A stretch of 64,000 nt of DNA from Virgibacillus subterraneus (GCF_900110695.1 NZ_FOEH01000007.1:97209-161208), one strand, 5' to 3'. Counted from the first letter of the stretch, positions 25,045 through 34,299 are shown. The notes: generated by a model not told the origin, from the sequence alone. Numbers and translations are program-made.

Positions 25045-25826
25045 TTTGGATCACCTTGATCGGTAATTTCACTGATCAATGCTTGATGATCCTCGCCGCC
25101 GGTTAATTCAAGAAAGATATCCTCAAGGCTTTGATCTAAATTACCGCCACTGCTTCTTAGTTCATCCATCGTGCCGAGTGCAATAATTTTGCCATCCAAA
25201 ATAATTCCCACACGATCACACATTTGCTCAGCAATTTCAAGGATATGAGTTGACACAAAAGCCGTCATACCATTGTCACAGAGTTCGCGAAGCAGGTTTT
25301 TCAGGCTGCGTGCACTCTTAGGATCCAGGCCCACTGTCGGTTCATCAAGAAACAGTACTTCTGGCTCATGAACTAGTGCCCCGCAAATGGCAATCTTTTG
25401 TTTCATCCCATGTGAGTAACTTTCGATTAGATCATTCGCTTGCTCCGTTAAACTGAAAATTTGCAGCAGCTCTTTTGCTTTTGATTGAAATTTTTCCTGT
25501 GGAACCTGGAAGACAGACGCAATAAACTCAAGATAATCCCAGCCGGTCAATTTCGGATACAAGTTCGGCTGGTCCGGTACATAGGCAATTTTCTTCTTTG
25601 CCTCAATTGGATTTTTCCAAATATCAACGTCATTTATATGGGCGGAACCACTTGTTGGCTCCAAAAGTCCAGTAAGCATCTTTATTGTTGTCGTTTTTCC
25701 GGCACCGTTTGGACCTAGAAATCCAAACAACTCGCCTTTTTTTACGTCCACATTCAAATTATGTACAGCATCCTGACCTCTGTATGATTTAGCCAGATTA
25801 GTTAGTTTGATTGATGCATCTTCCAT
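25041..25826 (-). CDS. ABC transporter ATP-binding protein (YthP-like)
   Basis: Walker A is GPNGAGKTT, the Q-loop lies in YVPDQPNLYPKLTG, the signature is SYSHGMKQKIAI, Walker B is EVLFLDEPTVGLDP and the H-loop is in FVSTHILEIAEQMC. This is the ABC-2 type exporter ATPase of B. subtilis YthP kind. The start at 25826 is chosen for its GAGGAGGAG; longer readings upstream run through the preceding gene. Partner of the permease that follows. Confidence 0.92.
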   Translation of the reverse strand: MEDASIKLTNLAKSYRGQDAVHNLNVDVKKGELFGFLGPNGAGKTTTIKMLTGLLEPTSGSAHINDVDIWKNPIEAKKKIAYVPDQPNLYPKLTGWDYLEFIASVFQVPQEKFQSKAKELLQIFSLTEQANDLIESYSHGMKQKIAICGALVHEPEVLFLDEPTVGLDPKSARSLKNLLRELCDNGMTAFVSTHILEIAEQMCDRVGIILDGKIIALGTMDELRSSGGNLDQSLEDIFLELTGGEDHQALISEITDQGDPK

Positions 25827-25840
25827 TATTCTCCTCCTCG

Positions 25841-26413
25841 TTAATTCCTTGATAAAACAAACAAAATCGCAAGTATAAAAATAACAACGGAAATAACCAT
25901 TACAGCCACGAATCCAATTAAGTTGAATTTCCATGTGTAGCCATTAAAATCAGATGTGTTATTCGAATTATCAACTTTGGATGTATGTATGAGCATTGTT
26001 ATATTGATAGCAAGCAATAAAAAAATGATAAGAAAAACAAAGAACCCTATGCTTATGGGGTACTGACTATTAATGTCGTGCATGAAATAGGCCTGAATCA
26101 TGATCATGCAGCCCACAACAAGGTTGATTACATGTGCAGTTTTATTCTGCTTTTTCCACTCACTGCCCATAATCTCTTTTTCATACCTATTAACCTGCTC
26201 AATAATCGGCACCCAAGACTTCGTTAAATCCTTTTTAAAGATATTAGAAACAGACTGAACGATCAAGAAAGCCCCGAGCGTAAACAGTATGTAGGACATA
26301 TTCAACCCAGTGTAATTTATAATAGCTACATAAACTGTCATACTGATCAATAACGTTATATTTAAAAAGAAAAATTGCTTCTTCCTCATATCTTTTATAG
26401 CCTCAGCCGTCAT
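25841..26413 (-). CDS. Hypothetical membrane protein upstream of the ABC exporter
   Basis: 190 residues with five hydrophobic segments (about 14-30, 38-55, 92-108, 120-140, 165-187) and a charged cytoplasmic loop. GGGAGGG precedes the ATG at 26413. It is 14 nt upstream of the ATPase gene and so probably part of the same operon as an accessory membrane component. The family is not recognised. Confidence 0.6.
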   Translation of the reverse strand: MTAEAIKDMRKKQFFFLNITLLISMTVYVAIINYTGLNMSYILFTLGAFLIVQSVSNIFKKDLTKSWVPIIEQVNRYEKEIMGSEWKKQNKTAHVINLVVGCMIMIQAYFMHDINSQYPISIGFFVFLIIFLLLAINITMLIHTSKVDNSNNTSDFNGYTWKFNLIGFVAVMVISVVIFILAILFVLSRN

Positions 26414-26504
26414 GAAATCCCTCCCTATGTAGATTATAACATTAGAAAACCTGACATAATGTGCGGATTCTTATTTTGGCTGCAGGAATTCCGATATGGT
26501 GGAC

Positions 26505-26604
26505 TTTATCGATTAGCTGTCGATGTTTATCTATTTGGTGGCAATATTTTAATCATTCTTGGTCGAAGTTTATCTATTTGATGTCGATGTTTATCTATTT
26601 TGAC
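26505..26604 (+). repeat. 21-nt-period degenerate array, downstream side of NERD gene 1
   Basis: Units start at 26505, 26526, 26547, 26569 and 26590, with consensus TTTATCKATTTG then a variable base pair and TGTCGATG. One unit is 22 nt. The last unit runs up to the stop codon of the NERD gene at 26605. Unlike CRISPR repeats, there is no fixed spacer; the whole unit is repeated and degenerate. Confidence 0.75.
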
Positions 26605-27567
26605 TTAAAAGGTTAATATGTACCTTCTACCACTCGTATTTCCAATCTGTTTAAATTGTTCTTTCACCAGTAGTCTATGAGCGATTTGAATACCATCAAC
26701 TTGCAAAAAATCTCGTGCCTGTCGATTATTTATTGTGTTACCTATCAGCAAACTGTAGTGCCGTAACGCTTCAAAGTGAGCATTCTTGGACGTAGCTCCA
26801 CAATGATGGCAAATCCATATAGCTTTTTTGCGATTCATTGGACGGGAACCACAGACAGGACAAAAAACGCCACGCAGAATATCCGCATTCACAACCTGAT
26901 ATTTTTTTAAGATATCTACCTTATTTGTTGTGTGTGCGGTAATTAGGAATGTGGAAAGAAAATGAAGTTGCTGCTCGCTCGAACTTACATTCTTGTGTGT
27001 GGAAGCATAACCGTCTATTTTTGTCAGCAGGCTTTCTTTATGAATGACTGTTTCAGAAATTGCTGTATTGTTAGTGATATTTTTGATGATTGTCGTGGGG
27101 TTGCTGTATGCGATTAGTTTCTCAATTGGAGTAACTGGGAAATCATGTTCTCTCACCCAGCGTAAAAGCCTGAAATGTTGAAGGTTTATTTGCTCAATGT
27201 GATTACCGAGGTTCTCCTCTTCACCTTTTTTTGTGATCCGAATAGCTTGCCCAAATTCGTCATACACGACTGTTCCGGCTATATTTTTAACCTCTACAAT
27301 TAGGATAAATTGGGGTGAAAGGATCAATGTATCAATTTGGAAAAATCCATTTTCATCATGGATACGTAGATTGTGAAGAATTATATATGGATATTCTGGA
27401 AGAAAACCTAACGTAAACTCAAGTGACTTTTCGCCATTATAACCAGCACGAAGATTTTTTGCATGTTTGTTTACTTCCTTACTCTTAAAGTGGCGTTCTG
27501 CCAAACGCCAGCTGAGTGCTTCGGTTTGTAGCATTAATGCGGGGACTTCGAGGGGCTTACCAATCAA
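26605..27567 (-). CDS. NERD-domain protein with C-terminal zinc ribbon (copy 1)
   Basis: The 320-residue protein has a NERD (nuclease-related) domain at about 45-160 with GEKSLEFTLGFL, then FQIDTLILSPQFILIVEVKN, which gives the D...ExK nuclease-like residues. A C-terminal zinc ribbon follows (CPVCGSRPMNRKKAIWICHHCG, about 237-258). It may act on DNA or RNA; the activity is unproven. It starts at a TTG with AAAGGAAG upstream. Both sides carry the same 21-nt array, and a related gene at 34457 has a different array. Confidence 0.88.
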   Translation of the reverse strand: MIGKPLEVPALMLQTEALSWRLAERHFKSKEVNKHAKNLRAGYNGEKSLEFTLGFLPEYPYIILHNLRIHDENGFFQIDTLILSPQFILIVEVKNIAGTVVYDEFGQAIRITKKGEEENLGNHIEQINLQHFRLLRWVREHDFPVTPIEKLIAYSNPTTIIKNITNNTAISETVIHKESLLTKIDGYASTHKNVSSSEQQLHFLSTFLITAHTTNKVDILKKYQVVNADILRGVFCPVCGSRPMNRKKAIWICHHCGATSKNAHFEALRHYSLLIGNTINNRQARDFLQVDGIQIAHRLLVKEQFKQIGNTSGRRYILTF

Positions 27568-27665
27568 TGGAGCACTTCCTTTATTATTTAGTTTTTATAT
27601 TTATTCGCTATTTTGCCGGGGATTCCTGCCTGATTTGGGTTTATAGATGTGACGAAATTGTGAAC

Positions 27666-27763
27666 TTTATCGATTTGTTGTCGATGTTTATCTATTTCAC
27701 CTCTTACTTTATCGGTTGCATGTCGATGTTTATCGATACGATGTCGAACATTATCGATTCCGC
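27666..27763 (+). repeat. 21-nt-period degenerate array, upstream side of NERD gene 1
   Basis: Units start at 27666, 27687, 27708, 27729 and 27750 with exact 21-nt spacing; a typical unit is TTTATCGATTTG then TTGTCGATG. Orientation equals that of the array beyond the NERD stop. On the minus strand the array can be read as heptads of the type IDKHRxx, a consequence of the 21-nt period. Confidence 0.8.
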
Positions 27764-27811
27764 AAAAATGCCATAAGAATAGCCCGCCACTACTGGGCAG
27801 AAGTTCCATTA

Positions 27812-28429
27812 CTAGTAATGAAATTGAGCCTCAACTGTTGCACCAATAACTATCTGCCCCGGCTCGATTGGTGTGGAAGCTTCCATTGTGGCATAAGCTT
27901 TATAGGTGATTGGTGCTTCGCTTATTTTTTCAGTAATTTTAATTGGATAAGGCGCTATACCAATTTGCATTGTGTTAGCTAGTGTTTGTGCTTTTGCGTA
28001 TGCATCCTTTAACGCGGAACTAAGCGCTTGCTTGTAATATACATCCTTATTTTCAACTGTAAACTGTATATTTGATACTCTGTTAATACCATTTTGCACA
28101 GCAACATCAATGACATTTCCAGCCTGGTCAATGTCTTTGATTTTTACTGTTATTGCATTTGTCACTTCATACCCTCTGAAGACTTGAGTGCCATCAACAT
28201 AATCATATTTCGGATTAATAGTGTAAGCAGTTGTCTGGATATTTTCCCTCGCTATCCCTAGCTGTAATAATGCCTGAATAACTTGATTCATGATGTTGGC
28301 ATTCTCCTGTTGTACCTGACTTAACGACATACCCTCAGTAACTACATCCAATTGAACCTCAACGATATTAGGCTCGACAGACAAATTTGATACCCCATTA
28401 ACAGTCATCACTCGATAATACATATACAT
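27812..28429 (-). CDS. SIMPL (DUF541) domain protein
   Basis: The 205-residue protein has the SIMPL/DUF541 features: VNGVSNLSVEPNIVEVQLDVVTEG at the start, QTTAYTINPKYDYVDGTQVFRGYEV in the centre, DVAVQNGINRVSNIQFTVE, then ALKDAYAKAQTLANTM. Members (YggE, BP26) are often exported, but no signal peptide is visible here, so a cytoplasmic location is likely. A short TIR-free gap separates it from array 1b. Confidence 0.88.
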   Translation of the reverse strand: MYMYYRVMTVNGVSNLSVEPNIVEVQLDVVTEGMSLSQVQQENANIMNQVIQALLQLGIARENIQTTAYTINPKYDYVDGTQVFRGYEVTNAITVKIKDIDQAGNVIDVAVQNGINRVSNIQFTVENKDVYYKQALSSALKDAYAKAQTLANTMQIGIAPYPIKITEKISEAPITYKAYATMEASTPIEPGQIVIGATVEAQFHY

Positions 28430-28503
28430 TCCGCCCTTCAGAAGTAATCTCTTTAAATAATATGCTGATTATTCGATTTCCATGTACCAAAGGATAGAAA
28501 AAT

Positions 28504-28548
28504 AAAGCTTTAGTTGCACTTATGCAGCAAGAAAGCTTTCTTATCTCC
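28504..28548 (-). repeat. Two-hairpin repeat element, copy 6 (degenerate)
   Basis: The minus strand has GGAGATAAGAAAGC followed by TTTCTTGCTGCATAAGTGCAACTAA, retaining hairpin 1 in shortened form and the linker but not hairpin 2. It begins 3' of the T-tract of the sspP terminator. Confidence 0.7.
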
Positions 28549-28550
28549 AT

Positions 28551-28591
28551 AAAAAATAACACCTTAATCGGCCTGATTTAAGGTGTTATTT
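28551..28591 (-). terminator. Intrinsic terminator of sspP
   Basis: AATAACACCTTAA and TTAAGGTGTTATT surround a short loop, followed on the minus strand by a T-run. Confidence 0.85.
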
Positions 28592-28603
28592 GACTTGAAA
28601 ATT

Positions 28604-28756
28604 CTACATGTCATGATGAGGATTATGCTTTTGCCGTGAATGATTTTTTTGTTTTACTTTATGCGATCCTTCTAACGGTTCTCCGTATGGTTGCTTTGGA
28701 CTCTTGGGCAAACTTGGCTGCTCCTGCTGTTTTGGACCTTTTGGTTTTCCACCCAT
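28604..28756 (-). CDS. sspP: Small acid-soluble spore protein P
   Basis: A 50-residue, basic and proline-rich protein whose C-terminal half [20 protein letters not shown] ending HHDM is nearly that of Bacillus SspP (also called CotL). It is a spore core component made in the forespore under sigma-G in B. subtilis. The ATG at 28756 is picked because AGGAGG lies before it; an upstream ATG at 28786 would add residues without a good ribosome binding site. Its presence implies an endospore former. Confidence 0.88.
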   Translation of the reverse strand: MGGKPKGPKQQEQPSLPKSPKQPYGEPLEGSHKVKQKNHSRQKHNPHHDM

Positions 28757-28849
28757 TTTCAATTCCTCCTTTACATGTACAAGCATAGTTTTTGAAGAGG
28801 AATTGCAATTTATACAATTTAGTCTTTTTACAACAGGCTAATTTACATT

Positions 28850-29482
28850 TTAGGAAGCAAGATCCTTCCCATGCCTCCGTTCGTGGAATTTTAATACCTT
28901 CACATATGGCAAGAAGAAACTGATGACCACGCCTGAGATAAGTGCATTAATCAGTGTTCCAATTCCAATCGCACCATTAAAAAAGAATGCTAATATAACA
29001 AGACCACCGCTTATAAATGCCCGTGAATACGTAACTTTCCATCCGGTCAGATTTGAGACAATCAACATAGAACGGTCCATTGGGTTCGGAGCAATATCAG
29101 ATTGCAGGTAGAACGCCACACCCAGCCCAATTAAAATAATACCAAGTCCTAAAGCAATTGACTGTCCAAACCATGTACCTGGAACAATAAAGTCTCCCAG
29201 TATAAATAACCAAGTGTCAATGCCAATACCAGTGACAAGTGATGTCAATATGGCAAAATACTCTGGTCTTTTTTTCTCAGCAACTGCATTACAAAGAACC
29301 ATTGATAATCCGACTACAATTTCCCAGCTTCCAATTGTTAATCCAAATGTCCTGTGCAGTCCGACAAGAAGTGCATCAAACGGTGATGCTCCTAGTGCTG
29401 ATTGGATTGTAAGTGCTATTCCAAGTGTTAATATAAAAATACCAATAAGATAAAAATGAATTCCAGCACGGATTAGCCGCAT
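28850..29482 (-). CDS. YczE/YitT-type membrane protein (COG2364)
   Basis: About 210 residues with five or six hydrophobic segments. Key blocks are ALGASPFDALLVGL and IAPNPMDRSMLIVSNLTG. It belongs to the YczE-like membrane family of unknown transport function. ATG 29482 with AAAAGGAGTG. A paralogue is at 52476-53132. Confidence 0.82.
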   Translation of the reverse strand: MRLIRAGIHFYLIGIFILTLGIALTIQSALGASPFDALLVGLHRTFGLTIGSWEIVVGLSMVLCNAVAEKKRPEYFAILTSLVTGIGIDTWLFILGDFIVPGTWFGQSIALGLGIILIGLGVAFYLQSDIAPNPMDRSMLIVSNLTGWKVTYSRAFISGGLVILAFFFNGAIGIGTLINALISGVVISFFLPYVKVLKFHERRHGKDLAS

Positions 29483-29741
29483 GATAATCACTCCTTTTAA
29501 AATTTTGGAAGCACATCCTCGAGTGAAACTTCCACTACCTCGGAATGAAAGTGTAACATATTCTATCGCCTTTTTTTACTAGTTCAGTTAGCTTGCTATA
29601 CATGTTCTCTCTTCCTGAGCAGCTCCATTCGACCAAACTGATTCAATCAGATGGAGCGCAATATGTTCAGGAAATATATTGAGGTGTCGACTCTTCTAGT
29701 TACACCGCTTCTAATTTATTTCAGGACGAAAAGCTGAAACA

Positions 29742-29800
29742 TTAGAAAACTTAGCTTATCGCCAACCCTTGTAAGAATGCATTTATACTACTTAACTGCC
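29742..29800 (-). repeat. Two-hairpin repeat element, copy 7 (degenerate)
   Basis: The minus strand has GGCAGTTAAGTAGTATAAATG (shortened below the full form), then GGTTGGCGATAAGC and AAGTTTTCTAAT. The linker is lost. It starts in the T-tract of the terminator of the betaine-binding gene. Confidence 0.75.
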
Positions 29801-29836
29801 AAAAAAGGAAGCCTACTTTAAATAGGCTTCCTTTAC
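29801..29836 (-). terminator. Intrinsic terminator of the betaine-binding protein gene
   Basis: AAGGAAGCCTATTTAAAG and its partner TAGGCTTCCTT form a hairpin followed by T6 on the minus strand. Confidence 0.85.
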
Positions 29837-29864
29837 TAAATGCACAAATTCATTTTTGGTTCGT

Positions 29865-30758
29865 TTATTCTTTAACCCACTCATTAACAAGATCCTGGTT
29901 TTCTTCTACCCATTTTCTTGCACCTTCAATTGGTTCTTCTGCTTCATTTACATAAGTCATTAGCTGACCAACTGAATCATCATCCATTTGCCAGTTTTTC
30001 ATCCATTTGCTTACTTCTGGATAGTCTTCAGCAAATCCTTGGCGTGTAGCATGGTGGATTTTTTCTACGCCTCCGAATGACTTTTTCGGATCTTCAAGAA
30101 ATTTCAAATCATGTTTTGCAAATACTCTGTGCGGCTTCCAAAGTGGAACGACAATTGGCTCCTCTTCTTTAATTGCCTCGTTCATAGCCGATAACATTGC
30201 TGGTTCTGAACTTGGAAGCAGTTCATATTCCAGTTCATATTGTTTGATCATCTCTTCAGTAACTTCCATTGTACCTGCGCCTGGATCAAATCCAGTAATT
30301 TCACCATCGAATTTCTTTTTATGCTCATTCAAATCGGCAATACTATTAACATCTTCCATATAAGAAGGTACTACCAAACCAACTTTTGCATCATCATACC
30401 AAGTTGCCTCAGAAAAGAAGACTTGATCCTTATATTCCTTCAGATAGTTCTTATCCTGTACAGGCAGCCATACTTCAAGGTTGATATCCAATTCGTCTTC
30501 CGATAATGCTTTCATAATTGTTCCCATATCAAGCAAATTTAAGTTAACCTTGTACCCTTTTTCTTCTAAAATAACTTTCCACATATTTGATACTGCGATA
30601 TTCTCAGCCCAGTTTATCTGCGCCATTTCAATTGGTCTGTCTTTTGGAGATTTATTCCCTGAAGAATTTTCGGATTTATTTGAATCCTCACCACAAGCTG
30701 TTAATGCAGCAAGTAGTATTAAACTTAGAATTAGTACTGTAATTTTTTTGAACTTCAT
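29865..30758 (-). CDS. Glycine betaine/proline-type ABC substrate-binding lipoprotein
   Basis: The protein carries a lipoprotein signal with lipobox LTAC (Cys22) and the OpuAC-type binding domain: AQINWAENIAVSNMWKVILE, DMGTIMKALSEDELDINLEVWLP and VPLWKPHRVFAKHDLKFLEDP, with several tryptophans that usually form the betaine aromatic cage. It captures compatible solutes outside the membrane. No permease or ATPase gene is adjacent, so it must partner with components elsewhere. It is next to gbsR on the same strand. Confidence 0.88.
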   Translation of the reverse strand: MKFKKITVLILSLILLAALTACGEDSNKSENSSGNKSPKDRPIEMAQINWAENIAVSNMWKVILEEKGYKVNLNLLDMGTIMKALSEDELDINLEVWLPVQDKNYLKEYKDQVFFSEATWYDDAKVGLVVPSYMEDVNSIADLNEHKKKFDGEITGFDPGAGTMEVTEEMIKQYELEYELLPSSEPAMLSAMNEAIKEEEPIVVPLWKPHRVFAKHDLKFLEDPKKSFGGVEKIHHATRQGFAEDYPEVSKWMKNWQMDDDSVGQLMTYVNEAEEPIEGARKWVEENQDLVNEWVKE

Positions 30759-30794
30759 AGTTGACCCTCTCTTATAATGTATTTTCTATTTAAC

Positions 30795-31343
30795 TCATGG
30801 ATTTTTAGGTAAATAATCAAAAATTTCTTCGGAACGGATGCTGGCAACTAATCGTTCCAGCCACCGATAGTAAACCTTAGATTTTTCAAGCAATTCGTAG
30901 TTGGATCTTGCTTCCTCATGTAATTCAGGTGAAACCTGATCATCTTCAATAATTTCATCCAACTCGAATTCAGCCTGCTTGATCGCGTCCATGTTCATCT
31001 TTACTTCGCGATCCCACATCTGACAATAAAACGCCATAAAAGAATGAAAAAAATCTTTTTCTGCCACATACGTATGCTTTCTGGTACCACGCTGAAACTT
31101 CTTTTTAACCATTTCATTTTCCTGCAGTTTTCGGACACTTGTACTCATGCTTGGCTTACTCATACCAAGTTCCTCACGCATTTCGTCCAGATTCATTTGA
31201 TCTTTGAAATACATCGTTGCATACAAATTACCGGCAGATGGTGTAACACCATACAGATCCATTGTTTCCGCAATTGCGCCAATCACTTGATCCTTTGCAT
31301 GTTCTATTTTTTCCCTGGCGATTTCATCTTTGGAGTTCGTCAT
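30795..31343 (-). CDS. gbsR: GbsR, MarR-like repressor of choline-to-betaine genes
   Basis: The 182-residue protein has the GbsR arrangement of a winged HTH (MNLDEMREELGMSKPSMSTSVRKLQENEMV, wing KKFQRGTRKHTYV) and a C-terminal helical effector domain. In B. subtilis GbsR is a choline-responsive repressor of gbsAB (family knowledge). It is transcribed divergently from gbsA with a 250-bp shared region. The betaine-binding gene downstream may be cotranscribed (36-nt gap). Confidence 0.92.
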   Translation of the reverse strand: MTNSKDEIAREKIEHAKDQVIGAIAETMDLYGVTPSAGNLYATMYFKDQMNLDEMREELGMSKPSMSTSVRKLQENEMVKKKFQRGTRKHTYVAEKDFFHSFMAFYCQMWDREVKMNMDAIKQAEFELDEIIEDDQVSPELHEEARSNYELLEKSKVYYRWLERLVASIRSEEIFDYLPKNP

Positions 31344-31593
31344 TGCTTCACCTCACTTTAAATTTATTAAATACGTTAAATAATTATTTTACAAACTTAA
31401 TGTTAACGTTTTAAAAATATATGTCAAATGAAAATGATAAAAGAATTTACGACTTAGTCTGTACCGGTAGTTCTGAATAAAATCTATGGTTTTTTCTTTT
31501 TGACAAAAAAATATGGTCGTGTTACATTTATTTTGTTCGAAACGTTAAATTTTTTCTTAACAAACTTAACGAAGTATAAAAGGAGGGACTACG
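31344..31593. promoter_or_regulatory. Divergent gbsR/gbsA control region with repeated AACTTAACG-type boxes
   Basis: The region contains several related boxes: ACGTTAAATAATT near 31374, AAACTTAATGTTAACGTTTT near 31395, AAACGTTAAATTTT near 31540 and CAAACTTAACG near 31561. These repeats of AACTTAACG and its complement CGTTAAGTT are candidate GbsR operators controlling both directions. No operator has been tested; the match is by eye. Confidence 0.5.
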
Positions 31594-33063
31594 TTGACCA
31601 TTAAACAACAATTTATTGATGGAAAATGGGTACATTCCAACTCAAATAAAGTTAGAAATATTATTAATCCATTTAATCAAGAAGTTATTGCACAAGTAAC
31701 AGAAAGTGATGAAAGTGATGCAAAATCTGCTATTACTGCTGCAAGAAAAGCTTTTGATCAAGGTGTTTGGTCATCAACACCTGCAACTGAACGCGGACAA
31801 ATCGTATACAAGATTGCCGATTTCATTGCACGAGACAGAGAGGAATTAGCAGAACTGGAGTCACTTGACACTGGTAAAACAATGGAAGAAAGCCGTGGAG
31901 ATATGGATGATATCGCTGGCGTATTCCGCTATTATGCCGAGGCTGCTGATAAAGATGGTGGAGAAATTATTGACTCCCCTATTCCAAATTCAGTGAGTAA
32001 AGTAGTTCGAGAGCCTGTTGGTGTATGCGGACAAATTACACCGTGGAATTATCCACTATTACAGGCATCATGGAAACTCGCTCCAGCATTGGCAGCAGGC
32101 AATACACTGATCATGAAGCCTAGTGAAATTACACCACTTACTTCCATTAAAGTATTTGAATTAATAGAAGAAGCTGGCGTCCCAAGCGGAGTAGCAAACC
32201 TTGTACTTGGGGCTGGAAACACTGTAGGCGCAGAGCTATCTGTCAACACAGACGTTGATTTGATTTCTTTTACAGGTGGAATTGAAACCGGGAAAAAAAT
32301 CATGCAGGCGGCAAGTGTTAACGTGAAAAAAATTGCGCTAGAGCTTGGCGGTAAAAACCCTAACGTTGTTTTTGCTGACGCTGATTTTGAAACAGCTGTC
32401 GACCAGGCTATGAATGCCGTATTTTTCCATGCAGGTCAAATTTGCTCAGCAGGCACACGATTGATTATCGAAGAAAGCATTCACGATGAATTTGTTAGTG
32501 CTTTAGTTGATCGCGTGAAGAACATTACACTAGGCAATGGTTTTGACGAAGCAACACAAATGGGACCACTCATTTCAGAAGAACATTTAAATAAAGTAAT
32601 TAATTATGTAGAAAAAGGCAAAAAAGAAGGCGCAACTATTGCTATTGGCGGCGAACGCCCTGAAGATCCTAAGCTGCAGGATGGTTTCTTCTATCTTCCA
32701 ACTGTTATAACTGACTGTACAACAGATATGAGTGTCGTACAGGATGAAGGATTCGGTCCTGTCATTACGGTGGAAAAATTCACGACAGAAGAAGAGGCTA
32801 TTAACCTAGCAAACGATTCTATTTACGGGCTTGCTGGCGGTGTTTGGACGAAAGACATTGCTAAAGCTGAACGCGCTGTTGCTAAAATGCGCATGGGAAC
32901 TGTTTGGATTAACGAATTTAATTTATACTTCCCACATGCACCATGGGGCGGGTTTAAACAGTCCGGAATTGGCCGTGAGCTAGGTAAACCAGGCCTTGAT
33001 GAATACCAGGAAACAAAGCACATTTTCCACAACTTAAAACCTGAGTCTATGAACTGGTTCTAA
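31594..33063 (+). CDS. gbsA: Betaine aldehyde dehydrogenase
   Basis: The 489-residue NAD-dependent aldehyde dehydrogenase converts betaine aldehyde to glycine betaine. It shows TPWNYPLLQASWKLAPAL, FTGGIETGKKIM cofactor region, the glutamate in LELGGKNP and the catalytic cysteine in HAGQICSAGTR, ending WGGFKQSGIGRELG. The start is TTG with GGAGGG upstream. It forms the gbsAB operon with the next gene (27-nt gap). Confidence 0.95.
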   Translation: MTIKQQFIDGKWVHSNSNKVRNIINPFNQEVIAQVTESDESDAKSAITAARKAFDQGVWSSTPATERGQIVYKIADFIARDREELAELESLDTGKTMEESRGDMDDIAGVFRYYAEAADKDGGEIIDSPIPNSVSKVVREPVGVCGQITPWNYPLLQASWKLAPALAAGNTLIMKPSEITPLTSIKVFELIEEAGVPSGVANLVLGAGNTVGAELSVNTDVDLISFTGGIETGKKIMQAASVNVKKIALELGGKNPNVVFADADFETAVDQAMNAVFFHAGQICSAGTRLIIEESIHDEFVSALVDRVKNITLGNGFDEATQMGPLISEEHLNKVINYVEKGKKEGATIAIGGERPEDPKLQDGFFYLPTVITDCTTDMSVVQDEGFGPVITVEKFTTEEEAINLANDSIYGLAGGVWTKDIAKAERAVAKMRMGTVWINEFNLYFPHAPWGGFKQSGIGRELGKPGLDEYQETKHIFHNLKPESMNWF

Positions 33064-33090
33064 GATTATACTACTAGGAGGAACACAATT

Positions 33091-34299
33091 ATGAGTTTAA
33101 ATATGAAAGTAGAACACATGCACAATTTCCACACATTCGAGATCCCAACAACTATTAAGCATGGTATTGGATCAATCAAGCACATTGGCGAAGAAGTTAA
33201 AAATCTTGGAGCATCAAAAGTGCTTCTTGTAACAGACCCAGGAATCTACAACGCTGGCGTTACCGCTCCAGTTGAAAAACATTTGAAAGAAGCTGGAGTT
33301 GAAGTAGTTGTTTTCAACAAGGTAGAACCAAACCCACCAGTACGTTTGATTGGTGAAGGAGCAAAGATTTTCAAAGAAGAAAATTGTGATGGTCTAGTAG
33401 CTGTTGGTGGCGGAAGCTCAATGGATACTGCTAAAGGAATTGGTGTTGAAGCTACTCACGAAGGCAGCGTATTGGATTACGAAGCTGCAGAGGGTAAAAA
33501 ACCATTGGAAAACCGCATCCCACCATTAACAACTGTTCCAACAACAGCTGGAACTGGCTCCGAAGTAACACAATGGGCGGTTATTACTGACGAAGAACGT
33601 GAATTCAAATTTAACACAGGCGGACCATTAATCGCAGCATATCTAACTATTCTTGATCCGGAATTGCACGTATCCATGCCTCCGCATGTAACTGCAATGA
33701 CTGGTATCGATGCTCTTGCACACGCAATCGAATGCTATACAATGCATTTCGCACAGCCTGTAACAGACGCAGTAGCACTAATGGCCATCGAGTATGTTGG
33801 AAAATACATCCGCCGCGCATATGCGGACGGTGGAGATATCGAAGCCCGCTATGGCATGTCACAAGCAGCAATGCTGGCAGGTCTTTCATATGGAAGTGAA
33901 TCAGCTGGTGCAGCACACGCGATGTCCCAAACGCTTGGTGGAATCATCCCAGTAGCACACGGACAATGTGTCGCAACTATGATGGGACCAGTTATGGAAT
34001 ACAACTGGAAAGGTCATCCAGACAAATTCGCACGCATCGCACAAGCACTAGGCGTAGACACATTCCACATGACAACAGAAGAAGCTGCAAAAGCATCTGT
34101 TAAAGAAATGTACCGCTTAGCAGAGGACCTGGATATTCCTAACTTGGAAGAGCAAGGCGTATCACCAGACATGACAGAACGTCTATCTAAAGAAGCAATG
34201 AAAGATCCACAAACAGTCGGCAACCCACGCGATCTAACAGAAAAAGACTATCAATGGATCTACAAACGCTGCTTCGGACAAGTAGCGAAAACAGTGTAA
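33091..34299 (+). CDS. gbsB: Choline dehydrogenase, type III alcohol dehydrogenase
   Basis: The 402-residue iron-type alcohol dehydrogenase oxidises choline to betaine aldehyde. Motifs are VGGGSSMDTAKGIG, TVPTTAGTGSEVT, and metal ligands in GIDALAHAIE and AAHAMSQTLGGIIPVAHGQ. AGGAGG precedes the ATG. With gbsA it completes glycine betaine synthesis for osmotic protection. A terminator follows. Confidence 0.95.
   Translation: MSLNMKVEHMHNFHTFEIPTTIKHGIGSIKHIGEEVKNLGASKVLLVTDPGIYNAGVTAPVEKHLKEAGVEVVVFNKVEPNPPVRLIGEGAKIFKEENCDGLVAVGGGSSMDTAKGIGVEATHEGSVLDYEAAEGKKPLENRIPPLTTVPTTAGTGSEVTQWAVITDEEREFKFNTGGPLIAAYLTILDPELHVSMPPHVTAMTGIDALAHAIECYTMHFAQPVTDAVALMAIEYVGKYIRRAYADGGDIEARYGMSQAAMLAGLSYGSESAGAAHAMSQTLGGIIPVAHGQCVATMMGPVMEYNWKGHPDKFARIAQALGVDTFHMTTEEAAKASVKEMYRLAEDLDIPNLEEQGVSPDMTERLSKEAMKDPQTVGNPRDLTEKDYQWIYKRCFGQVAKTV

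Noticed and set aside
26443..26460. Possible end of another two-hairpin element (TTAGAAAAC)
   Set aside because: Only the last nine bases match; no linker or hairpin is present.
26505..27763. CRISPR array
   Set aside because: Units are contiguous and degenerate with no constant repeat separated by unique spacers, and no cas genes are nearby.
27588..27809. ORF with heptad peptides of type IDKHRxx
   Set aside because: It is the translation of a 21-nt array, which automatically yields 7-residue repeats; no ribosome binding site, and the ORF start lies in the end of the SIMPL gene.
29651..29737. 28-codon ORF (MERNMFRKYIEV...)
   Set aside because: No ribosome binding site, no recognisable feature, and lies in a gap with a degenerate repeat at its end.
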